Source: Flavobacterium sp. SLB02
GTDB taxonomy: Bacteria; Bacteroidota; Bacteroidia; Flavobacteriales; Flavobacteriaceae
Length of the DNA stretch: 64,000 nucleotides
Direction: 5' to 3'
Assembly: GCF_009664855.1 (NCBI RefSeq)
Contig: NZ_CP045928.1
Coordinates: 4,294,508 to 4,358,507 of the forward strand
A model generated the notes under the pieces. That model made no database searches. It worked only from the letters and a program-made list of their open reading frames with translations, and had not been told where the DNA came from. Shown in pieces: positions 33,131 to 41,681 of the stretch (position 1 is its first letter; the number at the start of each line of letters is the position of its first letter). A program made the translations under genes and the position numbers.

Positions 33131-33138
33131 CAAATATA
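33131..33138 (-). promoter_or_regulatory. -7 box of tRNA-Gly copy 1
   Basis: Minus-strand TATATTTG, exact consensus, 12 bases before the 5' end of the tRNA; the same box with similar spacing precedes copy 2. Confidence 0.65.
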
Positions 33139-33189
33139 AACAATTAAATGATTAAAAAAAATTAAAAACAAAAATTATTTAACTTTGAT

Positions 33190-33222
33190 AAAAAAACCGA
33201 AACAATTAAATTCCGGTTTTTT
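33190..33222 (-). terminator. Terminator after tRNA-Gly copy 2
   Basis: AAAAAACCG near 33190-33198 pairs with CGGTTTTTT near 33214-33222; on the minus strand T residues follow. It separates the two tRNA genes, so each has its own promoter and terminator. Confidence 0.7.
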
Positions 33223-33225
33223 TAG

Positions 33226-33298
<73 letters not shown>

Positions 33299-33310
33299 AT
33301 TACTGTGGTG

Positions 33311-33318
33311 CAAATATA
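33311..33318 (-). promoter_or_regulatory. -7 box of tRNA-Gly copy 2
   Basis: Minus-strand TATATTTG, 12 bases before the tRNA 5' end, as for copy 1. Confidence 0.65.
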
Positions 33319-33862
33319 AAAATAAAGTTAAGTTCAAAACAAGCTTTTTCGCAAAAAAATTCAATAAAAAACAACAATAATTTATAATACATTTAAAACT
33401 AAAAAGTTATAGAATCATTTTTTTTTCGAAAAATAGGAATATTATTAAAGAAATAGCTCCCAAAGAACTTATATCGTCTGACAACTCGTTATTAAAATAG
33501 AGAAACCTATACACGGTTGCATGTTTGAAAGTATATGATTAAAAAACAAAGCGTCTTTTGGATTTATTTGGCAATGAAAATTTAATAGGAATTATTTCGC
33601 TATTGAACAAAATCAGTACTATATTTGCCGAGTAAAATCAAGCGCAAATTCTTTGAAGGATAGTTCCAGAAAGACATCTCAAGAAAAGAATTTGAAAAAT
33701 ACTCAAATTAAACATTGCCCAACCTACTGCAATGCTAATAAAGTTGACCTGGTTTTAAAACCATAATGGCTTTTACAAAAAAAATGGAACACCAACCCCA
33801 GGCTGAGCCATTTGATATTAAAATAGTAGCGAACATTACTTAATGTTTAAAAAAAACACCGA
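33319..33862. other. Long gap before the L,D-transpeptidase gene
   Basis: No gene is supported. A TATATTTG box at 33620-33627 suggests a leader of roughly 230 nt before the ATG at 33863. Within it is a 25-codon ORF (33766-33843) with the peptide MAFTKKMEHQPQAEPF then DIKIVANIT, whose stop lies 19 bases before the next gene; it could be a leader peptide or a chance ORF. Confidence 0.4.
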
Positions 33863-35449
33863 ATGAACAAACTTTACTTCTTATTAGTAATATGCATTTT
33901 TATTGGCTGTAAAAAAGAAACACCAAAACCAATTCCTGCTGTGGTCAAAAAAACCGCACCGGCTATCATACTTACTGATGAAAGAAAAGTAGAAATTGAT
34001 ACTGCACTTATTGGCACTTTTAAAAGCGAAACGCTGAAACAATTTTACAATTCATCTGACAATAAAACTGTTTGGGGAAACTTAAAAAAGAGAACTTACG
34101 TTTTATCTCAATTATCAAAAGCCGGGGAACTGGGTCTAGAGCCTGAAGATTACAAAGCTTCTAAGCTAAAGAAATTTGAAGAAAAAATTGCTTCTTTAAA
34201 CGATGCTGATCTTGCAACATACGACATACTTATTACTTATAACTTCGAAAAGTATTTAAATCATCTTTACAAAGGAAAATTAAACCCAAAAAAGTTATAT
34301 AATGATTGGGATTTAGAAGAGAAAACTTTTGATGTAAACAATGTCCTTATCAAAGCTTTTAATAAGAACAAATTAGATAGCGTGGTTGATAATATTCAGT
34401 CAAAAGCCTATATCTATAAACAACTATTAAAGTCGCTTGAAATCATTAATACTTTTCCGGATGATGATATCAAAAAAATTGAATCTGTAGACAAAATCTC
34501 CTTAAACGACACTAATTCAGCCTTAATAAACATTAAAAAAAGGCTTATTTACTGGCAAGACATGCCTAAAAAAGATAGTCTGACTAAAATTTATGATCAA
34601 AAAACATTTGAATCTATAAAGAAATTTCAGGAAAGACACGGCCTGGCATCTGATGGTGTTATTGGTGTAGGAACTATTAGCGCTTTAAATTATTCTAAAG
34701 AAAGAAGGAAACAACAAATTATCGCCAACTTAGAACGTTGGAGATGGTATAATAATGATTTAGCCGAAAACTATTTCATCATAAACATTCCGGATTACAG
34801 CCTGAATGTAGTCGAGGCTCAAGATACTACTTTGGCGCGTAATGTTGTGGTAGGAACGAGCAAAAGAAAAACACCCATTATAACTTCGATATTAAAAACG
34901 GTTGTCTTCAACCCTACATGGACGGTTCCGCCAACGATATTAAAAGAAGATGTTGTTCCGGCAATGAAACGAAATCGTAATTACCTGGCCAATAAAAACA
35001 TTACTATATATGATACTGCCGGAAATGCGGTTGCCCCTAACAACTGGAACGAAAACAAACCGGGAAATTATCGCTATGTACAAAGTCCCGGTTACAACAA
35101 TGCTTTGGGGTTAATGAAAATTTTATTTCCAAATCACCATAGTGTGTATTTACATGATACTAATCACCGTAATAATTTTGGAAGAAGCAATCGTTCGTTG
35201 AGTTCAGGATGTGTGCGTGTGGAGAATCCTCTGGAATTGGCCGAACATATTTTAAACGATTCAGAGAAATGGTCAAAAGACAGAATCGATACCATTATTG
35301 CTTCAAAAAAAACAACAAGTATCAGAATTACAAAAAAGTACGCTTTGTATCAGTGGTACTGGACGGCATGGAGCAAAAAAAATCAGCTCATTTTCAGAGC
35401 TGATATTTATAATCTGGATTCGGATTTGTATGCTAAATTAAGAAATTAG
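33863..35449 (+). CDS. L,D-transpeptidase (YcbB/LdtD-like lipoprotein)
   Basis: Forms 3-3 cross-links in peptidoglycan or attaches proteins to it, outside the inner membrane. The 528-residue protein has a lipoprotein signal (VICIFIGC, Cys16), an N-terminal domain of YcbB type, a peptidoglycan-binding domain 1 (about 244-276, FQERHGLASDGVIGVGT), and a YkuD domain with the active site SSGCVRVENP (Cys450) and upstream HDTNHRNNFG. It converges with another L,D-transpeptidase gene and the 3' ends overlap by 12 bases. Confidence 0.93.
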   Translation: MNKLYFLLVICIFIGCKKETPKPIPAVVKKTAPAIILTDERKVEIDTALIGTFKSETLKQFYNSSDNKTVWGNLKKRTYVLSQLSKAGELGLEPEDYKASKLKKFEEKIASLNDADLATYDILITYNFEKYLNHLYKGKLNPKKLYNDWDLEEKTFDVNNVLIKAFNKNKLDSVVDNIQSKAYIYKQLLKSLEIINTFPDDDIKKIESVDKISLNDTNSALINIKKRLIYWQDMPKKDSLTKIYDQKTFESIKKFQERHGLASDGVIGVGTISALNYSKERRKQQIIANLERWRWYNNDLAENYFIINIPDYSLNVVEAQDTTLARNVVVGTSKRKTPIITSILKTVVFNPTWTVPPTILKEDVVPAMKRNRNYLANKNITIYDTAGNAVAPNNWNENKPGNYRYVQSPGYNNALGLMKILFPNHHSVYLHDTNHRNNFGRSNRSLSSGCVRVENPLELAEHILNDSEKWSKDRIDTIIASKKTTSIRITKKYALYQWYWTAWSKKNQLIFRADIYNLDSDLYAKLRN

Positions 35450-36160
35450 TCTTTCTTCCATCGCAAAACTTCTTGACGGATGGTAGATATACAAACACGA
35501 TTTGTCTTTTATTAGTTTAATTATTTCATCCGTCAATTCGACTGGAAGTGCCGGACAACCCTGGCTTCTGCCTAATCTTTTATGATCTCTGATAAAAGAT
35601 TCAGAAACATAATCGGCGCCATGCATTACAACTCCTCTTTGACGAGCATTACTGTTAATTCCGTTTTCTAAACCATCTAAACGCAAAGAAGCTCCGTGTT
35701 TTCCCTGATAAATTTCTCCTGTTGCATAAAAACCTAAACTGCTTTTGAAAGAGGAATTTGAATTCGAAAAATTCGAAGCAAATTCTTCTCCGGTATTTCT
35801 TCCGTGAGCAACTAAAGAATTAAACAGGATTGTATTTGTTGTCAAATCAATTACCCAAAGGCGTTTTGTATTTGATGACAAACTAAAATCAATAACAGTT
35901 AAAATATCTTTCTGGATAACCCCTTTTTCTTTTAATAAATAAAACCCTTTTAAGGCCTCAGAAAAAGTTTTAAGTCCCGGCAAATTAAAATTGTTAGAAT
36001 TTAAGGTATGATAAACACTTTCAATTTTTGCTTCGATAGTAAATTTCTCAACTTTAGCAATACTTTTTGTAGTTGCTTCTTTAATTTCGGGAGTGTTATT
36101 TGAATCTTTACCAAAAGACAATAACAAAAACACTAGCAATGGATAAATTTTGTAAATCAT
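35438..36160 (-). CDS. Exported YkuD_2-type murein L,D-transpeptidase catalytic-domain protein
   Basis: The 240-residue protein has a signal segment (about 4-17) and a YkuD_2 domain. Active-site block RSQGCPALP places Cys202 after VVMHGADYVSESFIRDHKRLG, where His of MHGAD is the likely partner. Family members cut or form cross-links in the wall; the substrate type is unknown. It ends convergently with the YcbB-like gene (12-base overlap), the only two L,D-transpeptidases in the window. It is not obviously co-regulated with it. Confidence 0.88.
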   Translation of the reverse strand: MIYKIYPLLVFLLLSFGKDSNNTPEIKEATTKSIAKVEKFTIEAKIESVYHTLNSNNFNLPGLKTFSEALKGFYLLKEKGVIQKDILTVIDFSLSSNTKRLWVIDLTTNTILFNSLVAHGRNTGEEFASNFSNSNSSFKSSLGFYATGEIYQGKHGASLRLDGLENGINSNARQRGVVMHGADYVSESFIRDHKRLGRSQGCPALPVELTDEIIKLIKDKSCLYIYHPSRSFAMEERLIS

Positions 36161-36763
36161 TGAATTTCTTTAGGTTAATAATAAAATCTGGGTAAGGCAA
36201 AAGTATAAATATTTTTAGGTTCTCAAAATATTAGCCTGAAAATCAGGCTTTTTTTGTTGAAACTTTAACATTATTAACATAAAACCATTATTTATGTAAG
36301 ATTTTTTCTTCTGCATACAATCCTAAGATTTATAGAAATTTTCTTAATAAAAACAAAATTTAATGGTAATTTTGAAACTTCTTCTGTAATAAATAAAACA
36401 AGAAACTATCTATTTTATTGTACCTTATGGAAATTTCACAAAAAAAGGCCTTTTTATTCTTTTGAAAATGTCGTCTCTGCGAATCAAAAAGATTACCCCA
36501 AAATGCTTCCAATAGCCTTTCAGCTTTACATCAAAGAACGCTTCAATTTTCGAACTTAAAACAGGGAAGGATTCCAAACACAACACGACTGTTTATACAA
36601 TAATACTACCTTAAAACATAGTTTATCGGATATAACGCAGCTAAAAATAAGATTAGAAAAAGAGCTTAGTCTGAATTTATTTTAAAAAATAAAGAATTCT
36701 TTAATTAATTTATTATTTTTTACTACACTTCATTTTATTAAACATAATTGTACAAATGCTTTC
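36161..36763. other. Gap of about 600 bases upstream of gpmI
   Basis: No complete gene. One frame (36503-36685) has only an internal stop at 36557 and encodes LPIAFQLYIKERFNF and then HSLSDITQLKIRLEKE, which could be the remains of a coding sequence. The plus-strand terminator near 36233 has no obvious gene before it. Confidence 0.35.
36233..36254 (+). terminator. Isolated plus-strand terminator hairpin
   Basis: AGCCTGA (36233-36239) pairs with TCAGGCT (36243-36249) around AAA, followed by T residues on the plus strand only. It lies 73 bases upstream of the minus-strand gene starting at 36160, so it does not end any annotated gene directly. Confidence 0.6.
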
Positions 36764-36792
36764 TTGCACATTTTAGAAATGACTTATCTTTG
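36764..36792 (+). promoter_or_regulatory. Promoter of gpmI (-33 TTG, -7 TATCTTTG)
   Basis: TTG at 36764-36766 and TATCTTTG at 36785-36792, 18 bases apart, match the two-part Bacteroidota promoter. The second box ends 13-16 bases before the ATG pair at 36806/36809. The longer ORF start at 36764 would begin inside it. Confidence 0.6.
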
Positions 36793-36808
36793 TAAAAAAC
36801 TAAAAATG

Positions 36809-38326
36809 ATGAACAAAAAAGTAATACTTATGATTTTAGACGGTTGGGGAAAATCTCCTGACCCTAAAGTATCTGCAATAGACAATGCAAACGTTCCTTT
36901 TATAAACAGCCTTTACCAAAACTACCCAAGTGCACAACTTAGAACCGACGGATTAAATGTTGGTTTACCTGAAGGGCAAATGGGAAATAGTGAAGTAGGT
37001 CATATGAACCTGGGTGCCGGAAGAATTGTATACCAGGATTTAGCCAAAATAAACTTAGCTGTAGCACACCAGACACTTGCTAAAGAACAAGTTCTTGTTG
37101 ATGCTTTTACTTATGCTAAAGAAAACAATAAAAAAGTTCACTTTTTAGGATTAGTTTCTGATGGTGGTGTTCACTCTCATACTTCTCACCTACGCGGATT
37201 AATTGATGCTTCGCAGGAATATGGTTTAGATCAGGTTTACGTTCACGCTTTTACAGATGGACGTGATGTTGACCCTAAATCAGGAGCAAAATACATCCAG
37301 GATCTGGAAGAACACATTAAAGATACTCCTGTAAAAATCGCTTCAATCATTGGTCGTTATTATGCGATGGACCGTGATAAACGTTGGGAACGTGTAAAAT
37401 TAGCTTATGATTTAGTTGTTAATGCAATAGGAACTCCGTCAAAAAATGCGGTTGCAAGTATTCTTGACAGCTATTCACATCATGTTACAGATGAGTTCAT
37501 TGAACCAATTGTAATGGTAGATGAAAACGAAAAACCTTTAGCTACAATTGTTGAAGGTGATGTGGTGATCTTCTTTAATTTCAGAACCGATAGAGGCCGT
37601 GAACTTACAGAAGCGCTTTCGCAACAAGATTTTCACGAGCAAAACATGCACAAGCTCAACTTGTATTATGTAACGCTTACCAATTACGACGAAACATACC
37701 AAAACGTAAAAGTAGTTTACAATAAAGATAACATTACCGAAACTCTTGGTGAGGTTCTTGAAAAAGCAGGCAAAAAACAAATTCGTATTGCCGAAACAGA
37801 GAAATATCCTCACGTGACGTTTTTCTTCTCTGGCGGTAGAGAAACTCCTTTTGAAGGTGAATCCCGTATTTTGAGAAATTCGCCAAAAGTAGCTACTTAC
37901 GATTTACAGCCAGAAATGAGCGCTTATGAACTTACAGCTGCTCTTGTTCCTGAATTGAATAAAAAAGAAGTTGATTTTGTTTGTCTAAACTTTGCTAATG
38001 GAGACATGGTAGGTCACACCGGAATCATGAGCGCGGCAATCCTTGCCTGCGAAGCTGTTGATGCTTGTGTAAAGCAAGTTATCGAAGCGGCTCTTGCCAA
38101 CGATTATACCACAATCGTAATTGCCGATCACGGAAATTGCGAAACCATGATTAATCCTGACGGAAGCCCAAATACTGCGCACACAACCAATCCTGTGCCG
38201 ATTATTTTGGTTGACAAAGAATTAAAAAACATTGAAAATGGTGTTCTTGGTGACATCGCTCCTACTATTTTAGAATTAATGGGAGTTCAGCAGCCAAACG
38301 CAATGACTTGTCATTCGTTATTGTAG
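36809..38326 (+). CDS. gpmI: 2,3-bisphosphoglycerate-independent phosphoglycerate mutase
   Basis: Converts 3-phosphoglycerate to 2-phosphoglycerate in glycolysis and gluconeogenesis with two Mn ions. The 505-residue protein has the alkaline phosphatase-superfamily metal motif LMILDGWG (Asp11), the phospho-serine Ser61 in QMGNSEVGHMNLGAG, SDGGVHSH and IADHGNCE. Either ATG of the pair at 36806/36809 could be used; 36809 gives the family start MNKKVILMILDGWG. The promoter above supports this. It converges with the DUF445 gene through a shared terminator. Confidence 0.96.
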   Translation: MNKKVILMILDGWGKSPDPKVSAIDNANVPFINSLYQNYPSAQLRTDGLNVGLPEGQMGNSEVGHMNLGAGRIVYQDLAKINLAVAHQTLAKEQVLVDAFTYAKENNKKVHFLGLVSDGGVHSHTSHLRGLIDASQEYGLDQVYVHAFTDGRDVDPKSGAKYIQDLEEHIKDTPVKIASIIGRYYAMDRDKRWERVKLAYDLVVNAIGTPSKNAVASILDSYSHHVTDEFIEPIVMVDENEKPLATIVEGDVVIFFNFRTDRGRELTEALSQQDFHEQNMHKLNLYYVTLTNYDETYQNVKVVYNKDNITETLGEVLEKAGKKQIRIAETEKYPHVTFFFSGGRETPFEGESRILRNSPKVATYDLQPEMSAYELTAALVPELNKKEVDFVCLNFANGDMVGHTGIMSAAILACEAVDACVKQVIEAALANDYTTIVIADHGNCETMINPDGSPNTAHTTNPVPIILVDKELKNIENGVLGDIAPTILELMGVQQPNAMTCHSLL

Positions 38327-38353
38327 AAGCACTTCATATTATTTGACAACAAA

Positions 38354-38390
38354 AAAAAAGAGACATGTTTTTATAATTTGTCTCTTTTTT
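38354..38390. terminator. Bidirectional terminator between gpmI and the DUF445 gene
   Basis: AAAAAAGAGACA (38354-38365) pairs with TGTCTCTTTTTT (38379-38390); A and T runs on both sides make it work in either direction. Confidence 0.9.
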
Positions 38391-38414
38391 GTTTTTCCAG
38401 CTGTCCCTGAGCAA

Positions 38415-39671
38415 TCACACCACAAAATAGTGATACGTCCACTCTACGCAATAAATCAAAATCCCGATTAAACCTCCAACCAGAGTTCCGTTGATTCTAA
38501 TGTATTGAAGATCTTTCCCTATTTCTAATTCTAATTTTTCTGAAACTTCTTTACCATCCCAACTTTTTACGGTGGAAGAAATTAAATCTCCAATTACTTT
38601 TTTATTGTTTAACAGAATAGAAAGTAAATCGTTTTTGATGAAATTATTGATCTTATCGATCATTACAGGATCTTCGTTGATTCCGTTTCCAAAACCCTGA
38701 ATCAAGCCTGAAATGCTATTTTTAATCGAAGATTGATCACCTTTTTCTAAATCATTTGAAATAGACAGTTTTATTTCATCCCAAATTCCGTTGATATAAT
38801 CCTGAACTTCTTTTTTGCCTGCAAAACTCAAAATCATGTTATTGATCTTGATCCGCATTTCTTCGGAGTTTTTTACTTTATCCAGAAAATCATAAACGTA
38901 TTCGTCTATTTTTATTCTTACTGCGCTTTCCGGATTCTTAGCTTCATGTAAAAACTCCGCCAGTCCATTAAAAACACCCTCTGAAATCTTTTTATCTGCC
39001 AGGCCAAAACTTAAGAACGGCGTAGATTCCTTCACTTTTTTACGAATCAGATCTTTGTTATTACTCAACTCTGTACTCATCACATCCAGAAGGTTGGTCA
39101 GCAGTTCATCTTTTACATTGCCTTTTTGCAAAGGTTCTAAAGCCAATGCTACCCAATCTCCAAAATTGATTCCTTCCAGTTTCTCCTTAAATTGATATTG
39201 AATAAATCGCTTTATGTCTTCATCTTTTATTGTTTTTAAAATTCCGGGAATCATATTCACCGCGACAAGATTGGCAATTTTATTGGCATTTTCCTGTTGA
39301 GACAACCAATCCGATGCTTTTGTAGCAAAGTTGAATTCCTCTAATTTAATTTCTAATTTTTCACGATTCAGAAATTCTTCAGAAACAAAATTCCCGAGGT
39401 TTTCACCAATCTCATTTTTCTTGGTCGGAATAATAGCGGTATGCCAAATCGGAATTCCTAACGGATGACGAAATAATGCCACAACAGCAAACCAATCGGC
39501 AATTCCGCCCACCATTGCCGCTTCGCTAAAAGCCTGCAGCATGGGAATTTTAAAGTAAATAGCGATGATAAATAAAAGCACTGCGACGCCTAAAAGGGCT
39601 AAAGCGTTGCCTTTCATTTTATTTAAAGCTTTTTTCTTGGATATATTTTCCTGATCTATAGACGTTTCCAT
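38415..39671 (-). CDS. DUF445-family membrane protein
   Basis: Family of inner-membrane proteins with long coiled-coil periplasmic or cytosolic parts and unknown function (YjiN-like). The 418-residue protein begins with a charged stretch, then membrane helices at about 22-45 (ALALLGVAVLLFIIAIYF) and near 50-70 (AAMVGGIADWFAVVALFRHPLG, split by an Asp/His signature), a long helical middle, and a final helix (about 395-415, GGLIGILIYCVEWTYHYFVV). The GGIADWFAV and HPLGIPIWHTAIIPTKK blocks are characteristic. The gene is monocistronic with a repeat-bearing gap upstream. Confidence 0.93.
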   Translation of the reverse strand: METSIDQENISKKKALNKMKGNALALLGVAVLLFIIAIYFKIPMLQAFSEAAMVGGIADWFAVVALFRHPLGIPIWHTAIIPTKKNEIGENLGNFVSEEFLNREKLEIKLEEFNFATKASDWLSQQENANKIANLVAVNMIPGILKTIKDEDIKRFIQYQFKEKLEGINFGDWVALALEPLQKGNVKDELLTNLLDVMSTELSNNKDLIRKKVKESTPFLSFGLADKKISEGVFNGLAEFLHEAKNPESAVRIKIDEYVYDFLDKVKNSEEMRIKINNMILSFAGKKEVQDYINGIWDEIKLSISNDLEKGDQSSIKNSISGLIQGFGNGINEDPVMIDKINNFIKNDLLSILLNNKKVIGDLISSTVKSWDGKEVSEKLELEIGKDLQYIRINGTLVGGLIGILIYCVEWTYHYFVV

Positions 39672-39738
39672 AATTTAATTAGTTTTAACTCTTACTAATT
39701 TACGTTTTTTCCGGCAAATCGAAACGTTATTTATTGTC

Positions 39739-39866
39739 GTTTGCCACGAATTGCACGAATTAGCACGAATTACAATTACTTTAAAATTGATTTTTAATAA
39801 TCGAATTAATTTTAAGCCGATTATAAAAATTAATTCGTGTTAATTGGTGAAATTCGTTGCGAAAAT
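39739..39866. repeat. CACGAATT dispersed repeat, paired inverted halves
   Basis: The left part has three CACGAATT units (about 39745-39769); the right part reads TTAATTCGTG (39829-39838) and AAATTCGTTGCG (39850-39861), their inverse. I recall this element as common between genes in many Bacteroidota. Nothing coding within. Confidence 0.5.
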
Positions 39867-39905
39867 TTTAAACACTTCAACATAAAAAAAATAATATTAA
39901 AATCG

Positions 39906-39913
39906 TACTTTTG
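39906..39913 (+). promoter_or_regulatory. -7 box for map
   Basis: TACTTTTG, exact TAnnTTTG, 20 bases before the ATG at 39934. Confidence 0.6.
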
Positions 39914-39933
39914 CCAACTGAAAATCCGAAATT

Positions 39934-40752
39934 ATGATTATAGTAAAATCACGTGAAGAAATTGAATTAATGCGCGAAAGTGCTTTGATCGTATCTAAAA
40001 CATTAGGAATGATTGCTTCTGAAATTAAAGAAGGAGTTACCACATTATATTTAGACAAATTGGCTGAGGAATTTATCCGTGATCACGGTGCTGTACCAAG
40101 CTTTTTAGGATTATATGATTTTCCCAATTCACTTTGTATGAGTCCAAACTCGCAAGTTGTGCACGGAATACCTAATAATACACCTTTGAAAAGCGGTGAT
40201 GTTATCTCGGTAGATTGTGGCGCTTTCAAAAACGGATATCACGGTGATCACGCGTATAGTTTCGAAATTGGAGAGGTTGCTCCTGAAGTTAAAAAACTTT
40301 TGCAGGTAACGAAAGAATCTCTTTACGTAGGAATCAGAGAATTTAAAGCCGGAAATCGTGTTGAAGATGTTGGAAATGCGATTCAGAAATATACTGAAGG
40401 ACACGGTTACGGAGTTGTTCGCGAATTGGTAGGTCATGGTTTAGGGCAAAAAATGCACGAAGAACCAGAAATGCCAAACTACGGAAAACGAGGTCGCGGA
40501 AAGTTATTTATCGAAGGGATGGTTGTCGCAATCGAGCCAATGATTAATATGGGAACAAAAAATATCAAACAACATAAAGACGGCTGGACAATTACCACTG
40601 CTGACGGAAAACCGAGCGCACATTTCGAACACGACGTGGCTTTAATTGATGGAAAACCAGAATTGTTATCGACTTTTCAGTACATCTACAAAGCTCTTGG
40701 AATTGAAAGCAATGAAGAAGATGAATTCAGAAAAGTGCCGTTAGTTCTATAA
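39934..40752 (+). CDS. map: Type I methionine aminopeptidase
   Basis: Removes the initiator Met from nascent proteins with two metal ions. The 272-residue protein carries the full set: His77 (VVHGIPN), Asp94 (VDCGAF), Asp105 (HGDHAY), His168 (GHGLG), Glu201 (EPMIN) and Glu232 (FEHD). Its C-terminus is about 20 residues longer than the E. coli enzyme (IESNEEDEFRKVPLVL), as I remember it in Flavobacteria. It is followed after 26 bases by a methyltransferase gene in the same direction. Confidence 0.97.
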   Translation: MIIVKSREEIELMRESALIVSKTLGMIASEIKEGVTTLYLDKLAEEFIRDHGAVPSFLGLYDFPNSLCMSPNSQVVHGIPNNTPLKSGDVISVDCGAFKNGYHGDHAYSFEIGEVAPEVKKLLQVTKESLYVGIREFKAGNRVEDVGNAIQKYTEGHGYGVVRELVGHGLGQKMHEEPEMPNYGKRGRGKLFIEGMVVAIEPMINMGTKNIKQHKDGWTITTADGKPSAHFEHDVALIDGKPELLSTFQYIYKALGIESNEEDEFRKVPLVL

Positions 40753-40778
40753 TTAAAATTCAACCCCGAATAAACCCT

Positions 40779-41552
40779 GTGAAAAAATTATTCAAATTAG
40801 TACTTAATACAATACCCCGTCCATTATTAATTCGTTTGAGCTATGTGGCTCGTCCGGTTTTGGCATTTTCATTAAAAGGAACAAAATATACTGATCCTAT
40901 TGACGGGAGAAGCTTTAAATCGTTTTTACCTTATGGATACGGAAAACAACGTAATAATGTGCTTTCTCCAAGTACACTTTCGTTAGAGAGACACCGTTTA
41001 CTTTGGTTGTATTTAAATGATCAAACAGATTTTTTTACTGCGCCAAAAAAAGTATTGCATTTTGCACCGGAACAAGCTTTTTATAAAAGATTCCGTAAGC
41101 AAAAAAACCTTGATTATACTACAACCGATTTGTTTTCGCCTTTGGCCGATGTAAAAGCAGATATTTGTAATTTGCCTTTTAAAGACAATGAATACGATGT
41201 GATTTTGTGTAATCACGTTCTGGAGCATATTCCGGACGATACAAAAGCCATGCAGGAATTATTTCGCGTGCTAAAACCAGGCGGAATGGCGATTCTTCAA
41301 ATTCCACAAGATTTATCGAGAGCGGTAACTTTTGCTGATGATACTATTACAGATCAAAAAGAACGCGCTAAAATATTTGGTCAGTACGATCACGTTCGTA
41401 TTTACGGCCGCGATTATTTTGATAAATTAAGAAGCATTGGTTTTATCGTAATCGAAGAAGATTACACCAATAAAATTACACCGGAATTAGTAGAGAAATA
41501 TTGTTTGGCAAAGGGAGAAATTATTCCGCTTTGCTTCAAACCAGAAAACTAA
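40779..41552 (+). CDS. Class I SAM-dependent methyltransferase
   Basis: The 257-residue cytosolic protein begins at GTG 40779. It has the methyltransferase 11 block: LHFAPEQAFYKRF (motif I is atypical, HFAPEQ instead of DLGCG), the LCNHVLEHIPDD motif II/III (His and Glu conserved), and ELFRVLKPGGMAILQIPQ post-I. Substrate is not known; the closest families act on small molecules or lipids. It is probably co-transcribed with map. The start is supported by an A-rich leader and lack of in-frame ATG nearby. Confidence 0.87.
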   Translation: MKKLFKLVLNTIPRPLLIRLSYVARPVLAFSLKGTKYTDPIDGRSFKSFLPYGYGKQRNNVLSPSTLSLERHRLLWLYLNDQTDFFTAPKKVLHFAPEQAFYKRFRKQKNLDYTTTDLFSPLADVKADICNLPFKDNEYDVILCNHVLEHIPDDTKAMQELFRVLKPGGMAILQIPQDLSRAVTFADDTITDQKERAKIFGQYDHVRIYGRDYFDKLRSIGFIVIEEDYTNKITPELVEKYCLAKGEIIPLCFKPEN

Positions 41553-41595
41553 ATCGTTCGGATTTTTTCACCCTATAAGTGATATAAGTTCATTT

Positions 41596-41637
41596 AAAAA
41601 AGTTTTTAGAATAGCAGTATTTTGAAAACTTTTTTAG
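41596..41637 (+). terminator. Terminator after the methyltransferase gene
   Basis: AAAAAAGTTTT (41596-41606) pairs with AAAACTTTTTT (41625-41635), an A/T-rich hairpin with a long T-containing tail; weaker than the others. Confidence 0.55.
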
Positions 41638-41681
41638 TTTAAACCACTTCCCAAATTACAATTCAACCTAACCGCCTTATC

